In this document: positions 1 to 8,537 of the stretch, one piece after another
How positions within the stretch are numbered: position 1 is the first letter of the stretch
How the letters are laid out: the number at the start of each line of letters is the position of its first letter
Assembly: GCA_910586455.1 (NCBI GenBank)
Contig: CAJUHX010000007.1
Coordinates: 1 to 63,143, forward strand
DNA from: an uncultured Muribaculaceae bacterium
GTDB lineage: Bacteria; Bacteroidota; Bacteroidia; Bacteroidales; Muribaculaceae
Direction: 5' to 3'
Length of the DNA: 63,143 nucleotides
Translations under genes and position numbers: made by a program
The notes under the pieces: model-generated
What the model saw: the letters and a program-made list of their open reading frames with translations, nothing else
Databases searched by the model: none
Told to the model about the DNA's origin: nothing

Positions 1-12
1 TAACCGCCCCCT

Positions 13-50
13 AAGCGCCTTTCAGAGCAATCTGGAAGGCGCTTTTTTTT
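13..50 (+). terminator. Rho-independent terminator of an upstream gene
   Basis: An 11-base stem with arms at 13-23 and 34-44 and a short AT-rich loop is followed by a run of eight T. It ends transcription of a gene lying left of the window. The TAA at positions 1-3 may be the stop codon of that gene, but the window cannot show this. Confidence 0.75.
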
Positions 51-181
51 GTATTTGCGACGGCGTGTCCCCGCCGGTCGGACATCAGGCGGGCAAATGT
101 AATTATTGGAACTGCGGTATGGTGACTTCCGGATTATTTGTGTAAATTTGCAGATGAAGAACTAATAAAGAATTCTGTACC

Positions 182-3100
182 GTGAAAAAATCTGTTATAT
201 TTGTCTTTCCGCTTCTGACAGCTCTGGTGTCGACAGCGGCTGAACCCTGGCAGGATCCGCAAGTAAATGCTATCAACCGTATGCCCGGCCATAGCCATTT
301 CTTCGCTTTCGAAAATGCGGAGGCTGCCGAGGACGATAAGTCCGAGTCGGCGAACTTTCTTTCGTTGCATGGCAACTGGCAGTTCCGCTTTACCAACGAT
401 ATTGCCGATGCGCCGGACGATGCTTTTATGGCTCCCGGCTATGATGCGGCTGCCTGGGGCAGTATGCCCGTGCCGGGTGTCTGGGAACTGAACGGCTATG
501 GTACGCCGGTATACGTAAATGTTGGCTACGCCTGGAAGGGCGAGTCGCAGGGCGTGCCTCCGCATGCGCCGGACAAGAACAATCATGTGGGCGATTACCG
601 CTATAGGGTGTTGATACCGTCGTCGTGGAAGGGTAAGGATATTGTGGCCTATTTCGGTTCGGCAACTTCCAATATGCAGCTTTGGATCAATGGCCGCAAG
701 GTGGGCTACGGCGAGGACGGAAAGCTGGCTCAGGAGTATGACATCACACGCTATGTGACTCCGGGCAAGGAGGCAACCGTGGCGCTGCGTATCCACCGCT
801 GGTGCGACGGCACTTATCTCGAAGACCAGGACTACTTCCGCTTCAGCGGTCTGGCTCGTGAGAGTTTCCTTTATGCTCGCCCCAAGAACCGCATTGATGA
901 TATCCGTGTGGATGCTAATCTCGATGACAGCTATACAGACGGTATTCTGAGCGTGGAGGCAGATATAAAGGGATCAGGCACTCTTACACTGGTACTCAGC
1001 GACGAATCAGGCAAGAATGTGGCCGAGGCTGAAGTTAATAATGCCCGGGGTAAGGTGACAAAAAACTTTGAAATCGCCAATCCGCTGAAGTGGTCTGCCG
1101 AAACTCCGAACCTCTATCGCCTTACAGCCACTCTGAGTCGCGGAGGCGAGGTGCAGGAGGTGATTCCACTGAACGTAGGTTTCCGCCGTGTTGAGGTCAA
1201 GGGGGCGCGTCTGCTGGTAAACGGTCAGCCTGTACTTATCAAGGGTGTCGACCGGCATGAACTCGACCCCGATGGAGGCTATGTGGTAAGTACCGAGCGC
1301 ATGTTGCAGGATATAAAGCTGATGAAGGAGCATAACATCAATGCGGTGCGTACGTCGCATTATCCCAACGACCCGCGCTGGTACGACCTCTGCGACAAAT
1401 ACGGCATATATGTGACCTCCGAAGCCAATATCGAAAGCCATGGTATGGGTTATGAGGAGCGCACCCTTGCCAAAGACCCTGCTTACGCCAAAGCCCATCT
1501 GGAGCGAAATCAGCGTCATGTGCAGCAGTTGCGCAACCATCCGTCGATTATAGTGTGGTCGCTGGGCAACGAGGCCGGATATGGCCCGAATTTCGAGGAA
1601 GCCTACAAATGGATAAAGGCCAACGACCCGACACGCCCAGTGCAGTACGAGCGCGCCGGCCTCGACGGCATGACCGACATTCACTGCCCGATGTACTATC
1701 CGTATGGGCATTGTGAAAGATATGCGTCGCGCAGCGATATTACCAAGCCTCTGATACAGTGTGAATACGCCCATGCCATGGGCAATTCGCTGGGCGGATT
1801 CAAGGAATACTGGGACCTGATACGCCGCTATCCGGCCTATCAGGGTGGATACATCTGGGACTTTGTCGACCAGTCGGTACACTGGAAGAACGACCGTGGC
1901 CAGAGCATCTACGGCTATGACGGCGACTTTGCCGACTATCTCCACGGCGACAACAACTTCTGCGACAACGGCCTGATAAGCCCCGACCGTGTGCCTAATC
2001 CGCATGCTGCCGAGGTACGCTGGGTGCAGCAGAGCATACACACAAGCCTTGCGCCCGAAGGATTGGAAATATACAATGAAAACTTTTTCCATACGCTCGA
2101 CAATGTAAGTCTGCACTGGACCTTGCTGCGCAACGGTGTGCCTGTACGCTGCGGGGCGGTGTCTGCGCTCGATGTGGCTCCTCAGACCACAGTGCGTCTG
2201 CCTCTCGACTGGGGCGCGACCGACAGCAACGCCGAATGGCTGCTGAACGTTGACTACCGACTGCGTGAAGCCGAACCCTTGCTCGACGCCGGATATTCGG
2301 TGGCATCGCAGCAGTTGGCGCTGACAAATCCGGTAAACTTCCATAAAGGCATTGCCATGGGCGAGGCTCCGGCAGTCGACGATATCGACGGCGAGCGATA
2401 CGAATTCAGCGGCAATGGCTTCTGCGTATCGGTCGACCGTGCGACAGGTCTGGTGAACAGCTACAAGCTCAACGGTCGCGAAGTTCTGGCCTCAGGCGGT
2501 GCTATACGTCCGAACTTCTGGCGAGCCAATACCGACAACGACCGTGGGGCCGGACTGCATAAGCGCTACGCTGTATGGCGAAATCCGCGCCTCGAGCTGC
2601 AATCGGTCGAAAAGGCCACAGTCAACGGTTTGCCCGCAGTAATAAGCGTGTTCGGCTTGCCCGAAGTCGACGGCACACTGACCCTGACCTACACCGTAGA
2701 TGCATCAGGCGCGCTGACAGTCTGTCAGGCCCTTGAAGCCGGAGCAGCATCCGGAGTACCGCCGATGCTGCGTTTCGGCCTGCGTATGCCTGTGACCGAA
2801 AGCCATTCGCAGCTCGAATACTATGGCCGCGGACCCGGAGAGAACTATATCGACCGTAAAGCTGCCGCCGATCTGGGCATATATCGTCAGACAGTGGCCG
2901 AGCAGCCATACGCCTACATCAGGCCGCAGGAAACCGGCACCCGTACCGACATGCGTTGGTGGCGAGTACTCGATTGCGGAGGCCGCGGACTGGAATTCAC
3001 CTCGCCGGCACCGTTCTCGGCATCAGCCCTTAACTACAGTCAGGATGAACTCGACGGCCTGCACCGCCATACCCCCGAGGTGCCACAGGCCGGCTATACC

Positions 3101-3232
3101 GAACTGTGCGTCGATGCCATGCAGTCGGGTCTTGCCTGCGAGAACAGCTGGGGCGCCCTGCCGCTGCCGCAATATCAGCTGCCGTATGCCGACCGCAGCT
3201 TCACTGTCACCCTCACTCCGGTGAGCAAATAA
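182..3232 (+). CDS. GH2 beta-galactosidase (LacZ-like), secreted or periplasmic
   Basis: The 1016-residue product has the length and layout of LacZ-type family 2 glycoside hydrolases: a signal peptide (about residues 1-20), a sugar-binding jelly-roll domain, Ig-like domains, a TIM barrel and a C-terminal beta-sandwich domain. The catalytic acid/base lies in WSLGNEAGYG (Glu near residue 464) and the nucleophile in IQCEYAHAMGNS (Glu near 528), close to the spacing in E. coli LacZ. The signal peptide suggests action on beta-galactosides outside the cytoplasm, as is common for Bacteroidetes glycan users. The start codon is GTG at 182, chosen because it gives the signal peptide directly. A TAAATTTG box at 143-150 is a likely -7 element. 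The gene stands alone and no SusC/SusD pair is nearby. Confidence 0.93.
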   Translation: MKKSVIFVFPLLTALVSTAAEPWQDPQVNAINRMPGHSHFFAFENAEAAEDDKSESANFLSLHGNWQFRFTNDIADAPDDAFMAPGYDAAAWGSMPVPGVWELNGYGTPVYVNVGYAWKGESQGVPPHAPDKNNHVGDYRYRVLIPSSWKGKDIVAYFGSATSNMQLWINGRKVGYGEDGKLAQEYDITRYVTPGKEATVALRIHRWCDGTYLEDQDYFRFSGLARESFLYARPKNRIDDIRVDANLDDSYTDGILSVEADIKGSGTLTLVLSDESGKNVAEAEVNNARGKVTKNFEIANPLKWSAETPNLYRLTATLSRGGEVQEVIPLNVGFRRVEVKGARLLVNGQPVLIKGVDRHELDPDGGYVVSTERMLQDIKLMKEHNINAVRTSHYPNDPRWYDLCDKYGIYVTSEANIESHGMGYEERTLAKDPAYAKAHLERNQRHVQQLRNHPSIIVWSLGNEAGYGPNFEEAYKWIKANDPTRPVQYERAGLDGMTDIHCPMYYPYGHCERYASRSDITKPLIQCEYAHAMGNSLGGFKEYWDLIRRYPAYQGGYIWDFVDQSVHWKNDRGQSIYGYDGDFADYLHGDNNFCDNGLISPDRVPNPHAAEVRWVQQSIHTSLAPEGLEIYNENFFHTLDNVSLHWTLLRNGVPVRCGAVSALDVAPQTTVRLPLDWGATDSNAEWLLNVDYRLREAEPLLDAGYSVASQQLALTNPVNFHKGIAMGEAPAVDDIDGERYEFSGNGFCVSVDRATGLVNSYKLNGREVLASGGAIRPNFWRANTDNDRGAGLHKRYAVWRNPRLELQSVEKATVNGLPAVISVFGLPEVDGTLTLTYTVDASGALTVCQALEAGAASGVPPMLRFGLRMPVTESHSQLEYYGRGPGENYIDRKAAADLGIYRQTVAEQPYAYIRPQETGTRTDMRWWRVLDCGGRGLEFTSPAPFSASALNYSQDELDGLHRHTPEVPQAGYTELCVDAMQSGLACENSWGALPLPQYQLPYADRSFTVTLTPVSK

Positions 3233-3244
3233 TGTGGCCTTACA

Positions 3245-3276
3245 TTTGGCAATGACGCCGAAAATTGTTAACTTTG
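3245..3276 (+). promoter_or_regulatory. Bacteroidetes-type promoter of efp
   Basis: TTTG at 3245-3248, a 20-base spacer and TAACTTTG at 3269-3276 match the Bacteroidetes primary sigma consensus. Transcription would begin near 3282, which excludes the upstream ATG near 3265 and supports the ATG at 3301. Confidence 0.75.
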
Positions 3277-3300
3277 TGCCAAAATTATCACATCATCAAT

Positions 3301-3861
3301 ATGATTAACGCTCAAGACATCAAGAACGGCACCTGCATCCGCATGGATGGCCGTCTGTATTTCTGTGTGGAATTCCTCCACGTAAAGCCCGGCAAGGGTA
3401 ATACTTTCATGCGCACCAAGCTCAAGGACGTAGTCGACGGCCGTGTGCTCGAGCGTCGATTCAACATCGGCGAAAAGCTCGAAGACGTGCGTGTAGAGCG
3501 TCGTCCATACCAGTACCTGTATGCAGACGGCGGCGATGATATATTCATGAACAACGAAACCTACGAGCAGATTCCTATCAACAAGGAACTCGTTACCGGC
3601 TCGGCCTTTATGAAGGAAGGCGATACTGTTGAAGTAGTAAGCGACTCTTCGACCGAAACTGTCCTCTTCGCCGAAATGCCCGTAAAGACCGTGCTCGAAA
3701 TCACCTATACCGAACCCGGCATCAAGGGCGATACCGCCACCAACACCCTTAAGCCCGCCACCGTTGAAACCGGAGCCGAGGTACGTGTGCCTCTGTTCGT
3801 AAACACCGGCGACAAAATCGAAATCGACACCCGCGACGGCTCTTACCTCCGCCGCGTATAA
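3301..3861 (+). CDS. efp: Translation elongation factor P
   Basis: The 186-residue protein has the three beta-barrel domains of EF-P and the usual length. EF-P binds between the P and E sites of the ribosome and relieves stalling at polyproline stretches. The loop VKPGKGNTF in domain I carries the conserved tip lysine (about residue 32), the position that is modified or bare depending on the lineage. The start at 3301 gives MINAQDIKNG, the normal family N-terminus; the longer reading from 3265 would begin upstream of the predicted transcription start. It forms a single-gene unit between its own promoter and a terminator at 3884-3924. Confidence 0.95.
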   Translation: MINAQDIKNGTCIRMDGRLYFCVEFLHVKPGKGNTFMRTKLKDVVDGRVLERRFNIGEKLEDVRVERRPYQYLYADGGDDIFMNNETYEQIPINKELVTGSAFMKEGDTVEVVSDSSTETVLFAEMPVKTVLEITYTEPGIKGDTATNTLKPATVETGAEVRVPLFVNTGDKIEIDTRDGSYLRRV

Positions 3862-3883
3862 TCGACGCAAATACCCATTACAC

Positions 3884-3924
3884 ATCGGGCTGCTTCTCGT
3901 AAGGAGGCAGCCCGATATGTTTTG
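3884..3924 (+). terminator. Terminator after efp
   Basis: A 10-base perfect stem ATCGGGCTGC / GCAGCCCGAT with arms at 3884-3893 and 3907-3916 is followed by ATGTTTTG. The T tract is short, so strength is uncertain. Confidence 0.6.
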
Positions 3925-3963
3925 CATAAAAACAAAGAAATAAAGTACACTTTATAACAAAAA

Positions 3964-3997
3964 TAATGGCTGAAAATCGAGTGATTATCAGCCATTA
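3964..3997 (-). terminator. Terminator of tRNA-Leu(CAA)
   Basis: A 10-base perfect inverted repeat, TAATGGCTGA / TCAGCCATTA, lies four bases beyond the 3' end of the tRNA. Read on the minus strand it is followed by a T-rich tract. Confidence 0.65.
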
Positions 3998-4001
3998 TCA
4001 G

Positions 4002-4083
4002 TACCCGGACCCGGGCTCGAACCGGGATGGGTTGCCCCAACGGTGTTTGAGACCGTCGCGTCTACCGATTCCGCCATCCGGGC
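4002..4083 (-). tRNA. tRNA-Leu (anticodon CAA)
   Basis: The reverse complement folds as a class II tRNA with acceptor arms GCCCGGA / TCCGGGT, a D arm with GGTAGACGC, anticodon loop CTCAAAC (anticodon CAA, reading UUG), a long variable arm and a T arm with GGTTCGAGCCC. CCA is not encoded. The first acceptor pair is G-U rather than G-C. Confidence 0.93.
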
Positions 4084-4093
4084 GTTCACGCTG

Positions 4094-4124
4094 CAAAGTT
4101 AGCGATTCTTTTTTGCTTGTGCAA
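4094..4124 (-). promoter_or_regulatory. Promoter of tRNA-Leu(CAA)
   Basis: On the minus strand TTG (4124-4122), 20 bases and TAACTTTG (4101-4094) lie about ten bases upstream of the tRNA 5' end. Confidence 0.7.
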
Positions 4125-4192
4125 CTTATGCCGCGCTTTTTTCGCAGTTTCGTTGTTAGGCAGCTGAAATCAGCTTCGTGCTGCAATTGAAA

Positions 4193-4224
4193 TTTGCATG
4201 ATTGCTCGAAAATCAGTAACTTTG
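4193..4224 (+). promoter_or_regulatory. Promoter of the thiamine transport operon
   Basis: TTTG at 4193-4196, a 20-base spacer and TAACTTTG at 4217-4224 fit the Bacteroidetes consensus. The expected start near 4230 lies just before the riboswitch aptamer. Confidence 0.75.
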
Positions 4225-4232
4225 TTGCCAAT

Positions 4233-4309
4233 TAGGGGTGCGCCGCCAAAGGGCGGAGCTGAGAATATACCCTTGGAACCTGATCCGGTTAGTACCGGCG
4301 TAGTGAAAA
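4233..4309 (+). promoter_or_regulatory. TPP riboswitch (THI element)
   Basis: The conserved aptamer blocks are present in order: GGGGTGC, an accessory GC-rich hairpin, GCTGAGAATATACCC, CCTGATCCGGTTAGTACCGGCG and TAGTGAAAA. These form the pyrimidine and pyrophosphate sensor helices of the thiamine pyrophosphate riboswitch. The aptamer ends about seven bases before the ATG of the TonB-dependent receptor, separated by six T, so there is little room for a separate expression platform. Control probably acts at translation initiation or by early termination at the T run. The downstream receptor and PnuC-type transporter agree with thiamine control. Confidence 0.95.
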
Positions 4310-4315
4310 TTTTTT

Positions 4316-6547
4316 ATGGGAAAAACTTTTTTGAGCGGCACAGCCATGCTTTTTGCCGCCTGCGGAGTATGTCATGAGGCATACGCCGCCGAAGCCGATT
4401 CGTCGGCTATCTGTCTGCGCGACATCGAGGTCAGCGCCAACCGTGCTGTACGTACCACTCCTGTGGCGTTTACAAACATCTCTGCCGAGGAAATCAAGGC
4501 GGTGAACGATGGCCGCGACCTGCCATTCCTTATCAACCAGACTCCATCGATTGTGACTACCGGCGATGCCGGCAACGGCGTGGGCTACAGCGGTATTCGC
4601 GTACGTGGTACTGATGCCTCGCGTATCAATGTCACTGCCAACGGTGTGCCTGTCAACGACTCTGAGAGCCACCGGGTGTACTGGGTGAATATGCCCGACC
4701 TTGCGTCGGGCCTGCGCGATGTGCAGATTCAGCGCGGCGCCGGTACGTCGACCAACGGCGCGGGCGCGTTCGGCGCCAGCATCAATATGCTTACCGAGGC
4801 TCCGTCGCTGGAGCGTTATGCCGAGGTAAGCGCTTCGTACGGCTCGTTTAACAGCAACCGCCAGACGGTGAAGGTAGGTTCGGGTATATTCGACGATCAC
4901 TGGAGTGTGGATGCCCGTTTCAGCCACATAGGCAGCGACGGATACATAGAGCGTGCTTTTTCCAAGCTCTGGAGTTATCAGGGGCAGCTGGCCTACCGCG
5001 CCGACAACACTCTGCTGCGCCTGCTGGCATTCGGCGGCCATGAACAGACTTATATGGCATGGGACTATGCCAGCAAAGAGCAGATGGAGAAGTATGGCCG
5101 CCGATACAATCCCTGCGGCGAGTATACAGCCTCCGACGGCACAACGGCATATTATCCCGACCAGTGCGACAACTTTACGCAACATCACCTGCAACTGTTG
5201 CTCAATCAGGGTCTGGGGCAGTATATGCGGCTGAACGCGGCCCTGCACTATACCAAGGGCGACGGCTACTACGACCAGTACAAGACCCGCCGGACTCTTG
5301 AGGAATACGGTCTGTCGAACTTCACTGGCCCCGACGGCGAGGAAGTCAGCAAGAGCGACCTTATACGCCTGAAATTCAATGATAACGACTTCGGGGGCGC
5401 CATGCTTAACCTCAACTATAAGCGCGGACGCGTCGATGCCTCGTTCGGTAGCGCAGCCAACTGGTTCTGTGGCAGACACTTCGGCAAGGTAAAGTGGGTG
5501 CGCAACTATGTGGGCGCCATCGATCCGCTGCAGGAGTACTACCGCAACAGCGGCCATAAGTTCGATTTCAATGTCTACGGTCGTGCCGATGTGACGATTA
5601 CCAATGGTCTGGCCGCCTATGCCGACCTGCAGTACCGTCATATCCATTACCGCATTGACGGCGTAAGCGACAACTTCGACTGGAATACCGCCTCGATGGC
5701 TCTGCTGGACATTCACCGTGACTATAATTTCTTTAATCCCAAACTGGGTCTGACTTACCTCAACGGCGACCACCGCGCCTTTGTGTCGTGGAGTGTGGCC
5801 CATAAGGAGCCGGTACGCGACAATTTCACCGATGCCGACCCGCAGCACTACCCCGAGGCCGAACGACTTTTCGACTATGAGCTGGGGTACAGCTACGACT
5901 GCCGTCTGTTCAGCCTCGCGGCCAACCTCTATTATATGGACTATAAAGACCAGCTGGTAGTGACCGGTCAGCTGAGCGATACCGGCAATCCTCTCAGTAT
6001 TAACGTGCCCGACTCGTACCGCATGGGTGTGGAGCTGCAGGGAGCACTGCGTCCGGTGAGCTGGTTCGACTGGCAGCTGAACGCAACCTTGTCGCGCAAC
6101 CGCATAAAAAACTTTGTGGAGTACATCTACGAAGACGAGTGGACAAACCCCATAAGCATCGACTGCGGCGACACCCCTATAGCCTTCTCGCCCTCGTTGG
6201 TAATGGGCAATACCTTTAATTTCCACTGGCTGGGTTTCGATGCCTCGCTGCAGACCAAATATGTGGGCAAGCAGTACATGAACAATGCCCGCAGCGAAGA
6301 AGCCCTGCTCAACAGCTACTGTGTAACCGACCTGCATCTGGGTTATACATTCAAGGAACTCAAAGGTATCAAGGAGTTGCGCCTTGGTTTTGCAGTATAC
6401 AATCTCTTCAACGAAAAGTACTGCAACAATGGCTATGCCGGCGCCGGCTATTATGTTGAGGACGGCAAAAATGTAATATACCGTTACGCCGGTTTCGCGG
6501 CACAGGCCACAACCAACGTAATGGGTACCGTGTCGTTGAAATTCTGA
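4316..6547 (+). CDS. TonB-dependent receptor, probable thiamine uptake (OMPthi type)
   Basis: The 743-residue protein begins with a signal peptide (about 1-24), followed by a TonB-dependent plug domain (VRTTPVAFTNISAEEI and later GVGYSGIRVRGTDASRINV) and a long beta-barrel that ends in MGTVSLKF, an aromatic C-terminus typical of outer-membrane barrels. The family imports scarce nutrients using TonB energy. The substrate is inferred from the TPP riboswitch directly upstream and the PnuT-like gene two bases downstream; together they make the outer- and inner-membrane steps of thiamine uptake. No SusD-like partner is present. Confidence 0.9.
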   Translation: MGKTFLSGTAMLFAACGVCHEAYAAEADSSAICLRDIEVSANRAVRTTPVAFTNISAEEIKAVNDGRDLPFLINQTPSIVTTGDAGNGVGYSGIRVRGTDASRINVTANGVPVNDSESHRVYWVNMPDLASGLRDVQIQRGAGTSTNGAGAFGASINMLTEAPSLERYAEVSASYGSFNSNRQTVKVGSGIFDDHWSVDARFSHIGSDGYIERAFSKLWSYQGQLAYRADNTLLRLLAFGGHEQTYMAWDYASKEQMEKYGRRYNPCGEYTASDGTTAYYPDQCDNFTQHHLQLLLNQGLGQYMRLNAALHYTKGDGYYDQYKTRRTLEEYGLSNFTGPDGEEVSKSDLIRLKFNDNDFGGAMLNLNYKRGRVDASFGSAANWFCGRHFGKVKWVRNYVGAIDPLQEYYRNSGHKFDFNVYGRADVTITNGLAAYADLQYRHIHYRIDGVSDNFDWNTASMALLDIHRDYNFFNPKLGLTYLNGDHRAFVSWSVAHKEPVRDNFTDADPQHYPEAERLFDYELGYSYDCRLFSLAANLYYMDYKDQLVVTGQLSDTGNPLSINVPDSYRMGVELQGALRPVSWFDWQLNATLSRNRIKNFVEYIYEDEWTNPISIDCGDTPIAFSPSLVMGNTFNFHWLGFDASLQTKYVGKQYMNNARSEEALLNSYCVTDLHLGYTFKELKGIKELRLGFAVYNLFNEKYCNNGYAGAGYYVEDGKNVIYRYAGFAAQATTNVMGTVSLKF

Positions 6548-6549
6548 TT

Positions 6550-7125
6550 ATGGACCTGACACTCGAAATACTGGGCTTCTGCATAGGCCTGCTTTATCTG
6601 TGGTATGAGTATCATGCCTCGTGGCGCATGTGGGTGGTATCAGTGGTTATGCCAATGATATCAATGTGGATTTATTTCCGCAAAGGCCTCTATGCCGATT
6701 TCAGCATAAATATATACTACCTGGTGATTGCAGTCTACGGCTTTATATCGTGGCGGCTTGGCAAGCCCGGCAAGAAGGACAAAAAGCCTCGAGCCATAAG
6801 CCGGATGCCGGTGTGGGCCTGGTTTGCATCGATCGGAGCAGCCATTGTGCTTTGGTACGCCATGGGCTGGGCGCTCGACACACAGACCGACAGTACCGTG
6901 CCATGGTACGATGCCTTCACCACCGCCATGAGTATCGTGGGCATGTGGTTGCTGGCCAGAAAGTACCTCGAGCAGTGGATTGCCTGGATAATAGTCGATG
7001 CGGTATGCGTATGGCTCTATGCCTACAAAGGCATTTACTTCTACTCGGCACTCTACGGCATATACACCATCATAGCCTTTTTCGGCTACGCCAAGTGGCT
7101 GAGGATGATGAAAGAAGGAAAATAA
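6550..7125 (+). CDS. pnuT: PnuC-family transporter, probable thiamine transporter PnuT
   Basis: This 191-residue inner-membrane protein has about seven hydrophobic segments rich in Trp and Tyr, with the PnuC-family signatures LYLWYEYHASWRMWVVS near the N-terminus and WIIVDAVCVWLYAYKG near residue 150. PnuC proteins move vitamins by facilitated diffusion, trapped by phosphorylation inside the cell. The position behind a TPP riboswitch and a TonB receptor, with only a two-base gap, points to thiamine (PnuT) rather than nicotinamide riboside. The thiamine pyrophosphokinase that sometimes follows in other Bacteroidetes is absent; a terminator follows at once. Confidence 0.88.
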   Translation: MDLTLEILGFCIGLLYLWYEYHASWRMWVVSVVMPMISMWIYFRKGLYADFSINIYYLVIAVYGFISWRLGKPGKKDKKPRAISRMPVWAWFASIGAAIVLWYAMGWALDTQTDSTVPWYDAFTTAMSIVGMWLLARKYLEQWIAWIIVDAVCVWLYAYKGIYFYSALYGIYTIIAFFGYAKWLRMMKEGK

Positions 7126-7130
7126 GTAAA

Positions 7131-7157
7131 AAAGCGACGCATAGGCGTCGCTTTTTT
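7131..7157 (+). terminator. Terminator of the thiamine operon
   Basis: A perfect 10-base stem AAAGCGACGC / GCGTCGCTTT with a four-base loop and a run of T ends the operon six bases after the pnuT stop codon. Confidence 0.85.
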
Positions 7158-7439
7158 GTTGATATTTGTAATGACAAAGGTGCAAAGGCGAGCGCGACGC
7201 TCTCGTATTTCATACGATGTGCATAAACGCGTTACGGCACTGGACTAAACGCGCCGGTATCGATAAGCATATAACATGGCTCTGCGCCTGGCACTCATTT
7301 GCCGTTAATATCCTTAACAACGGTGCGAATATAAAGACCGTGGCAAGCCTGTTAGGTAAAGCACACTGAGAAGTACACTCGCGCCGTGGATAGCCTCAAA
7401 GAAGCCGCTATAAATAGTTTGCCGGAGTTGGAGTTGTGA
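7158..7439 (+). pseudogene. Tyrosine recombinase (integrase), C-terminal fragment, inactivated
   Basis: Reading across two or three frames gives DKGAKAS, then ALRHWTKRAGIDKHITW, then HSFAVNILNNGANIKTVASL, then KYTRAVDSLKEAAINSLPEL before a TGA at 7437. This order is the C-terminal catalytic half of a Bacteroidetes tyrosine recombinase. The HxxR box reads LCAW instead of the expected HCAR, so both the catalytic His and Arg are replaced. The LLGH box reads LLGK, and a stop plus a frame change follow at about 7366-7371. No N-terminal half remains; the fragment begins right after the thiamine operon terminator. It is a dead remnant of a phage or integrative element. Confidence is high for the family and for inactivation. 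Confidence 0.8.
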
Positions 7440-7481
7440 ATCCCCTATTTGACATTCACCAAAATATCGCGTTTAAACAGA

Positions 7482-7892
7482 CTATAATACGGCTTTTGGC
7501 TCGGAGATTACTTTCCAACTTTCAAGAGCCATAGGCAATGATCCATTACAACATGTTATGCGCAATGTCACGGTACAAGTTCTCACTACGGTTGCTGATT
7601 CTGTTTTTAGATATATACTCCACACTGTTTTTACATCATAGCCACCTTCGGATGATAACGAGCATATTGTATCGTCCTCGTACAATGCTATTATTTCTGC
7701 GACTTTAGGCCGGCTGTTCAGATGTTCCTTTGCTTTTGCTATAGCGAAAGTTTTTGCGTATACAATATATGCATCATAGCCATCCTTATCTTTAATAGCT
7801 TTTACGTTGTCGGTCATTGTCCATATCTTGAAAAACAATATTACCTGAAGCACCCCTACAATAAGGAGTATTAACCAAATTAAAAATTCCAT
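7482..7892 (-). CDS. Small membrane-anchored protein, unknown function
   Basis: The 136-residue product starts MEFLIWLILLIVGVLQVILF, one N-terminal membrane helix, followed by a charged region (EHLNSRPKVAEIIALYEDD) and a Thr/Cys-containing tail. I do not recognise a family. Its base composition is more AT-rich than the flanking housekeeping genes, and it sits inside the patch of broken phage genes, so it is probably left-over cargo of the same element. The start gives the hydrophobic helix directly. There is no clear promoter. Whether it is still expressed cannot be judged from sequence. Confidence 0.5.
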   Translation of the reverse strand: MEFLIWLILLIVGVLQVILFFKIWTMTDNVKAIKDKDGYDAYIVYAKTFAIAKAKEHLNSRPKVAEIIALYEDDTICSLSSEGGYDVKTVWSIYLKTESATVVRTCTVTLRITCCNGSLPMALESWKVISEPKAVL

Positions 7893-7922
7893 AGCATAGA
7901 AATATTAAAAAGAAACTTTAGT

Positions 7923-8115
7923 TTAAAATGCTTTCATTGTGCCCATGACGCGGTAGACAAGGGCGATTTTGTTGATTGGTATTTCTTGTTCGTCGTATTC
8001 TTTGTTTGTGGGAATGAGGCGGTAAAAGCCGTTGTGGCTGCTACGGCCAAGGAGTTTGATGGTGCGCATGCCGTTTGTGGTGATGAAGCCATAGACGTTG
8101 CCAAATGGCAGGAAC
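7923..8115 (-). pseudogene. LexA/S24-type phage repressor, C-terminal fragment
   Basis: The minus strand reads LPFGNVYGFITTNGMRTIKL, then LGRSSHNGFYRLIPTNKEYD, then EQEIPINKIALVYRVMGTMK and a TAA at 7923-7925. This matches the end of the beta-rich peptidase S24 domain of Bacteroidetes XRE-type repressors (GEVY...KRI...LxSDN...I..I..V). The DNA-binding half, the catalytic Ser loop and any start codon are missing; the open frame stops at 8139-8141. It is a truncated regulator from a prophage-like element. Family assignment rests on pattern recognition and is moderately secure. Confidence 0.6.
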
Positions 8116-8121
8116 GAAAAT

Positions 8122-8343
8122 TTAATCGGGAGTCTTATTTATTTCGCCCTTATTGGATTTGCTCTTGCCGGAATCTATTTTGTCATCGTCTTTAATCTTG
8201 TATGAGATTTCTATTTCGGTCTTCATAAGAGGGCCGTCCAAGTCCATATTTATTACCTTGATGAACCCAACGATAAGAAGAAATATCGCTACTACTAAAA
8301 AGATTACACCAATGATGTGCCCAATGATAATTTCCATTTCCAT
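8122..8343 (-). CDS. Small single-pass membrane protein, unknown function
   Basis: A 73-residue protein, MEMEIIIGHIIGVIFLVVAI and onwards, has one strong membrane helix (about residues 5-28) and a hydrophilic tail rich in Lys and Asp. The frame is open further upstream to 8394, but the ATG at 8343 places the helix at the N-terminus as expected. Its tail overlaps the open frame of the S24 fragment in another frame. AT-rich composition and location suggest it belongs to the degraded mobile element. No family recognised. Confidence 0.4.
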   Translation of the reverse strand: MEMEIIIGHIIGVIFLVVAIFLLIVGFIKVINMDLDGPLMKTEIEISYKIKDDDKIDSGKSKSNKGEINKTPD

Positions 8344-8400
8344 ACAGATTATTTTTACTTGTGCAAATATAATTAATCCATAGATAAATAACAAAATAAA

Positions 8401-8537
8401 ATGTCAAAAAATACTATATCCATTGATTTTGTAATATCCGATGGAAAGGACGGGCTGAAAAACTGACTCTTGGCGCTGATGCCCTGCGAAAAATTATGGA
8501 GCAAAATGTCAAAGTCGCACCAAGTTTTGAAAAGAAA
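8401..8537 (+). pseudogene. Possible phage tail tape-measure protein, N-terminal fragment with frameshift
   Basis: An ATG at 8401 opens MSKNTISIDFVISDGKDGLK and then meets a stop at 8464. Shifting by one base inside the A run near 8458-8462 restores KLTLGADALRKIMEQNVKVA followed by PSFEKK. The joined peptide resembles the opening of Bacteroidetes phage tape-measure proteins (a short SxxTISFxI strand, then a LxxxAEALRxxM helix). It then dissolves into intergenic sequence before the tRNA. The resemblance is from memory of the family and is only moderately secure; the single-base frameshift is directly visible. Confidence 0.4.

Noticed and set aside
4289..6337. A 682-codon open frame on the minus strand opposite the TonB receptor gene
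   Set aside because: It mirrors a well-supported gene behind a TPP riboswitch and shows no domain, signal peptide or promoter. Long antisense frames are common here because GC-rich third positions of real genes remove stops on the other strand.
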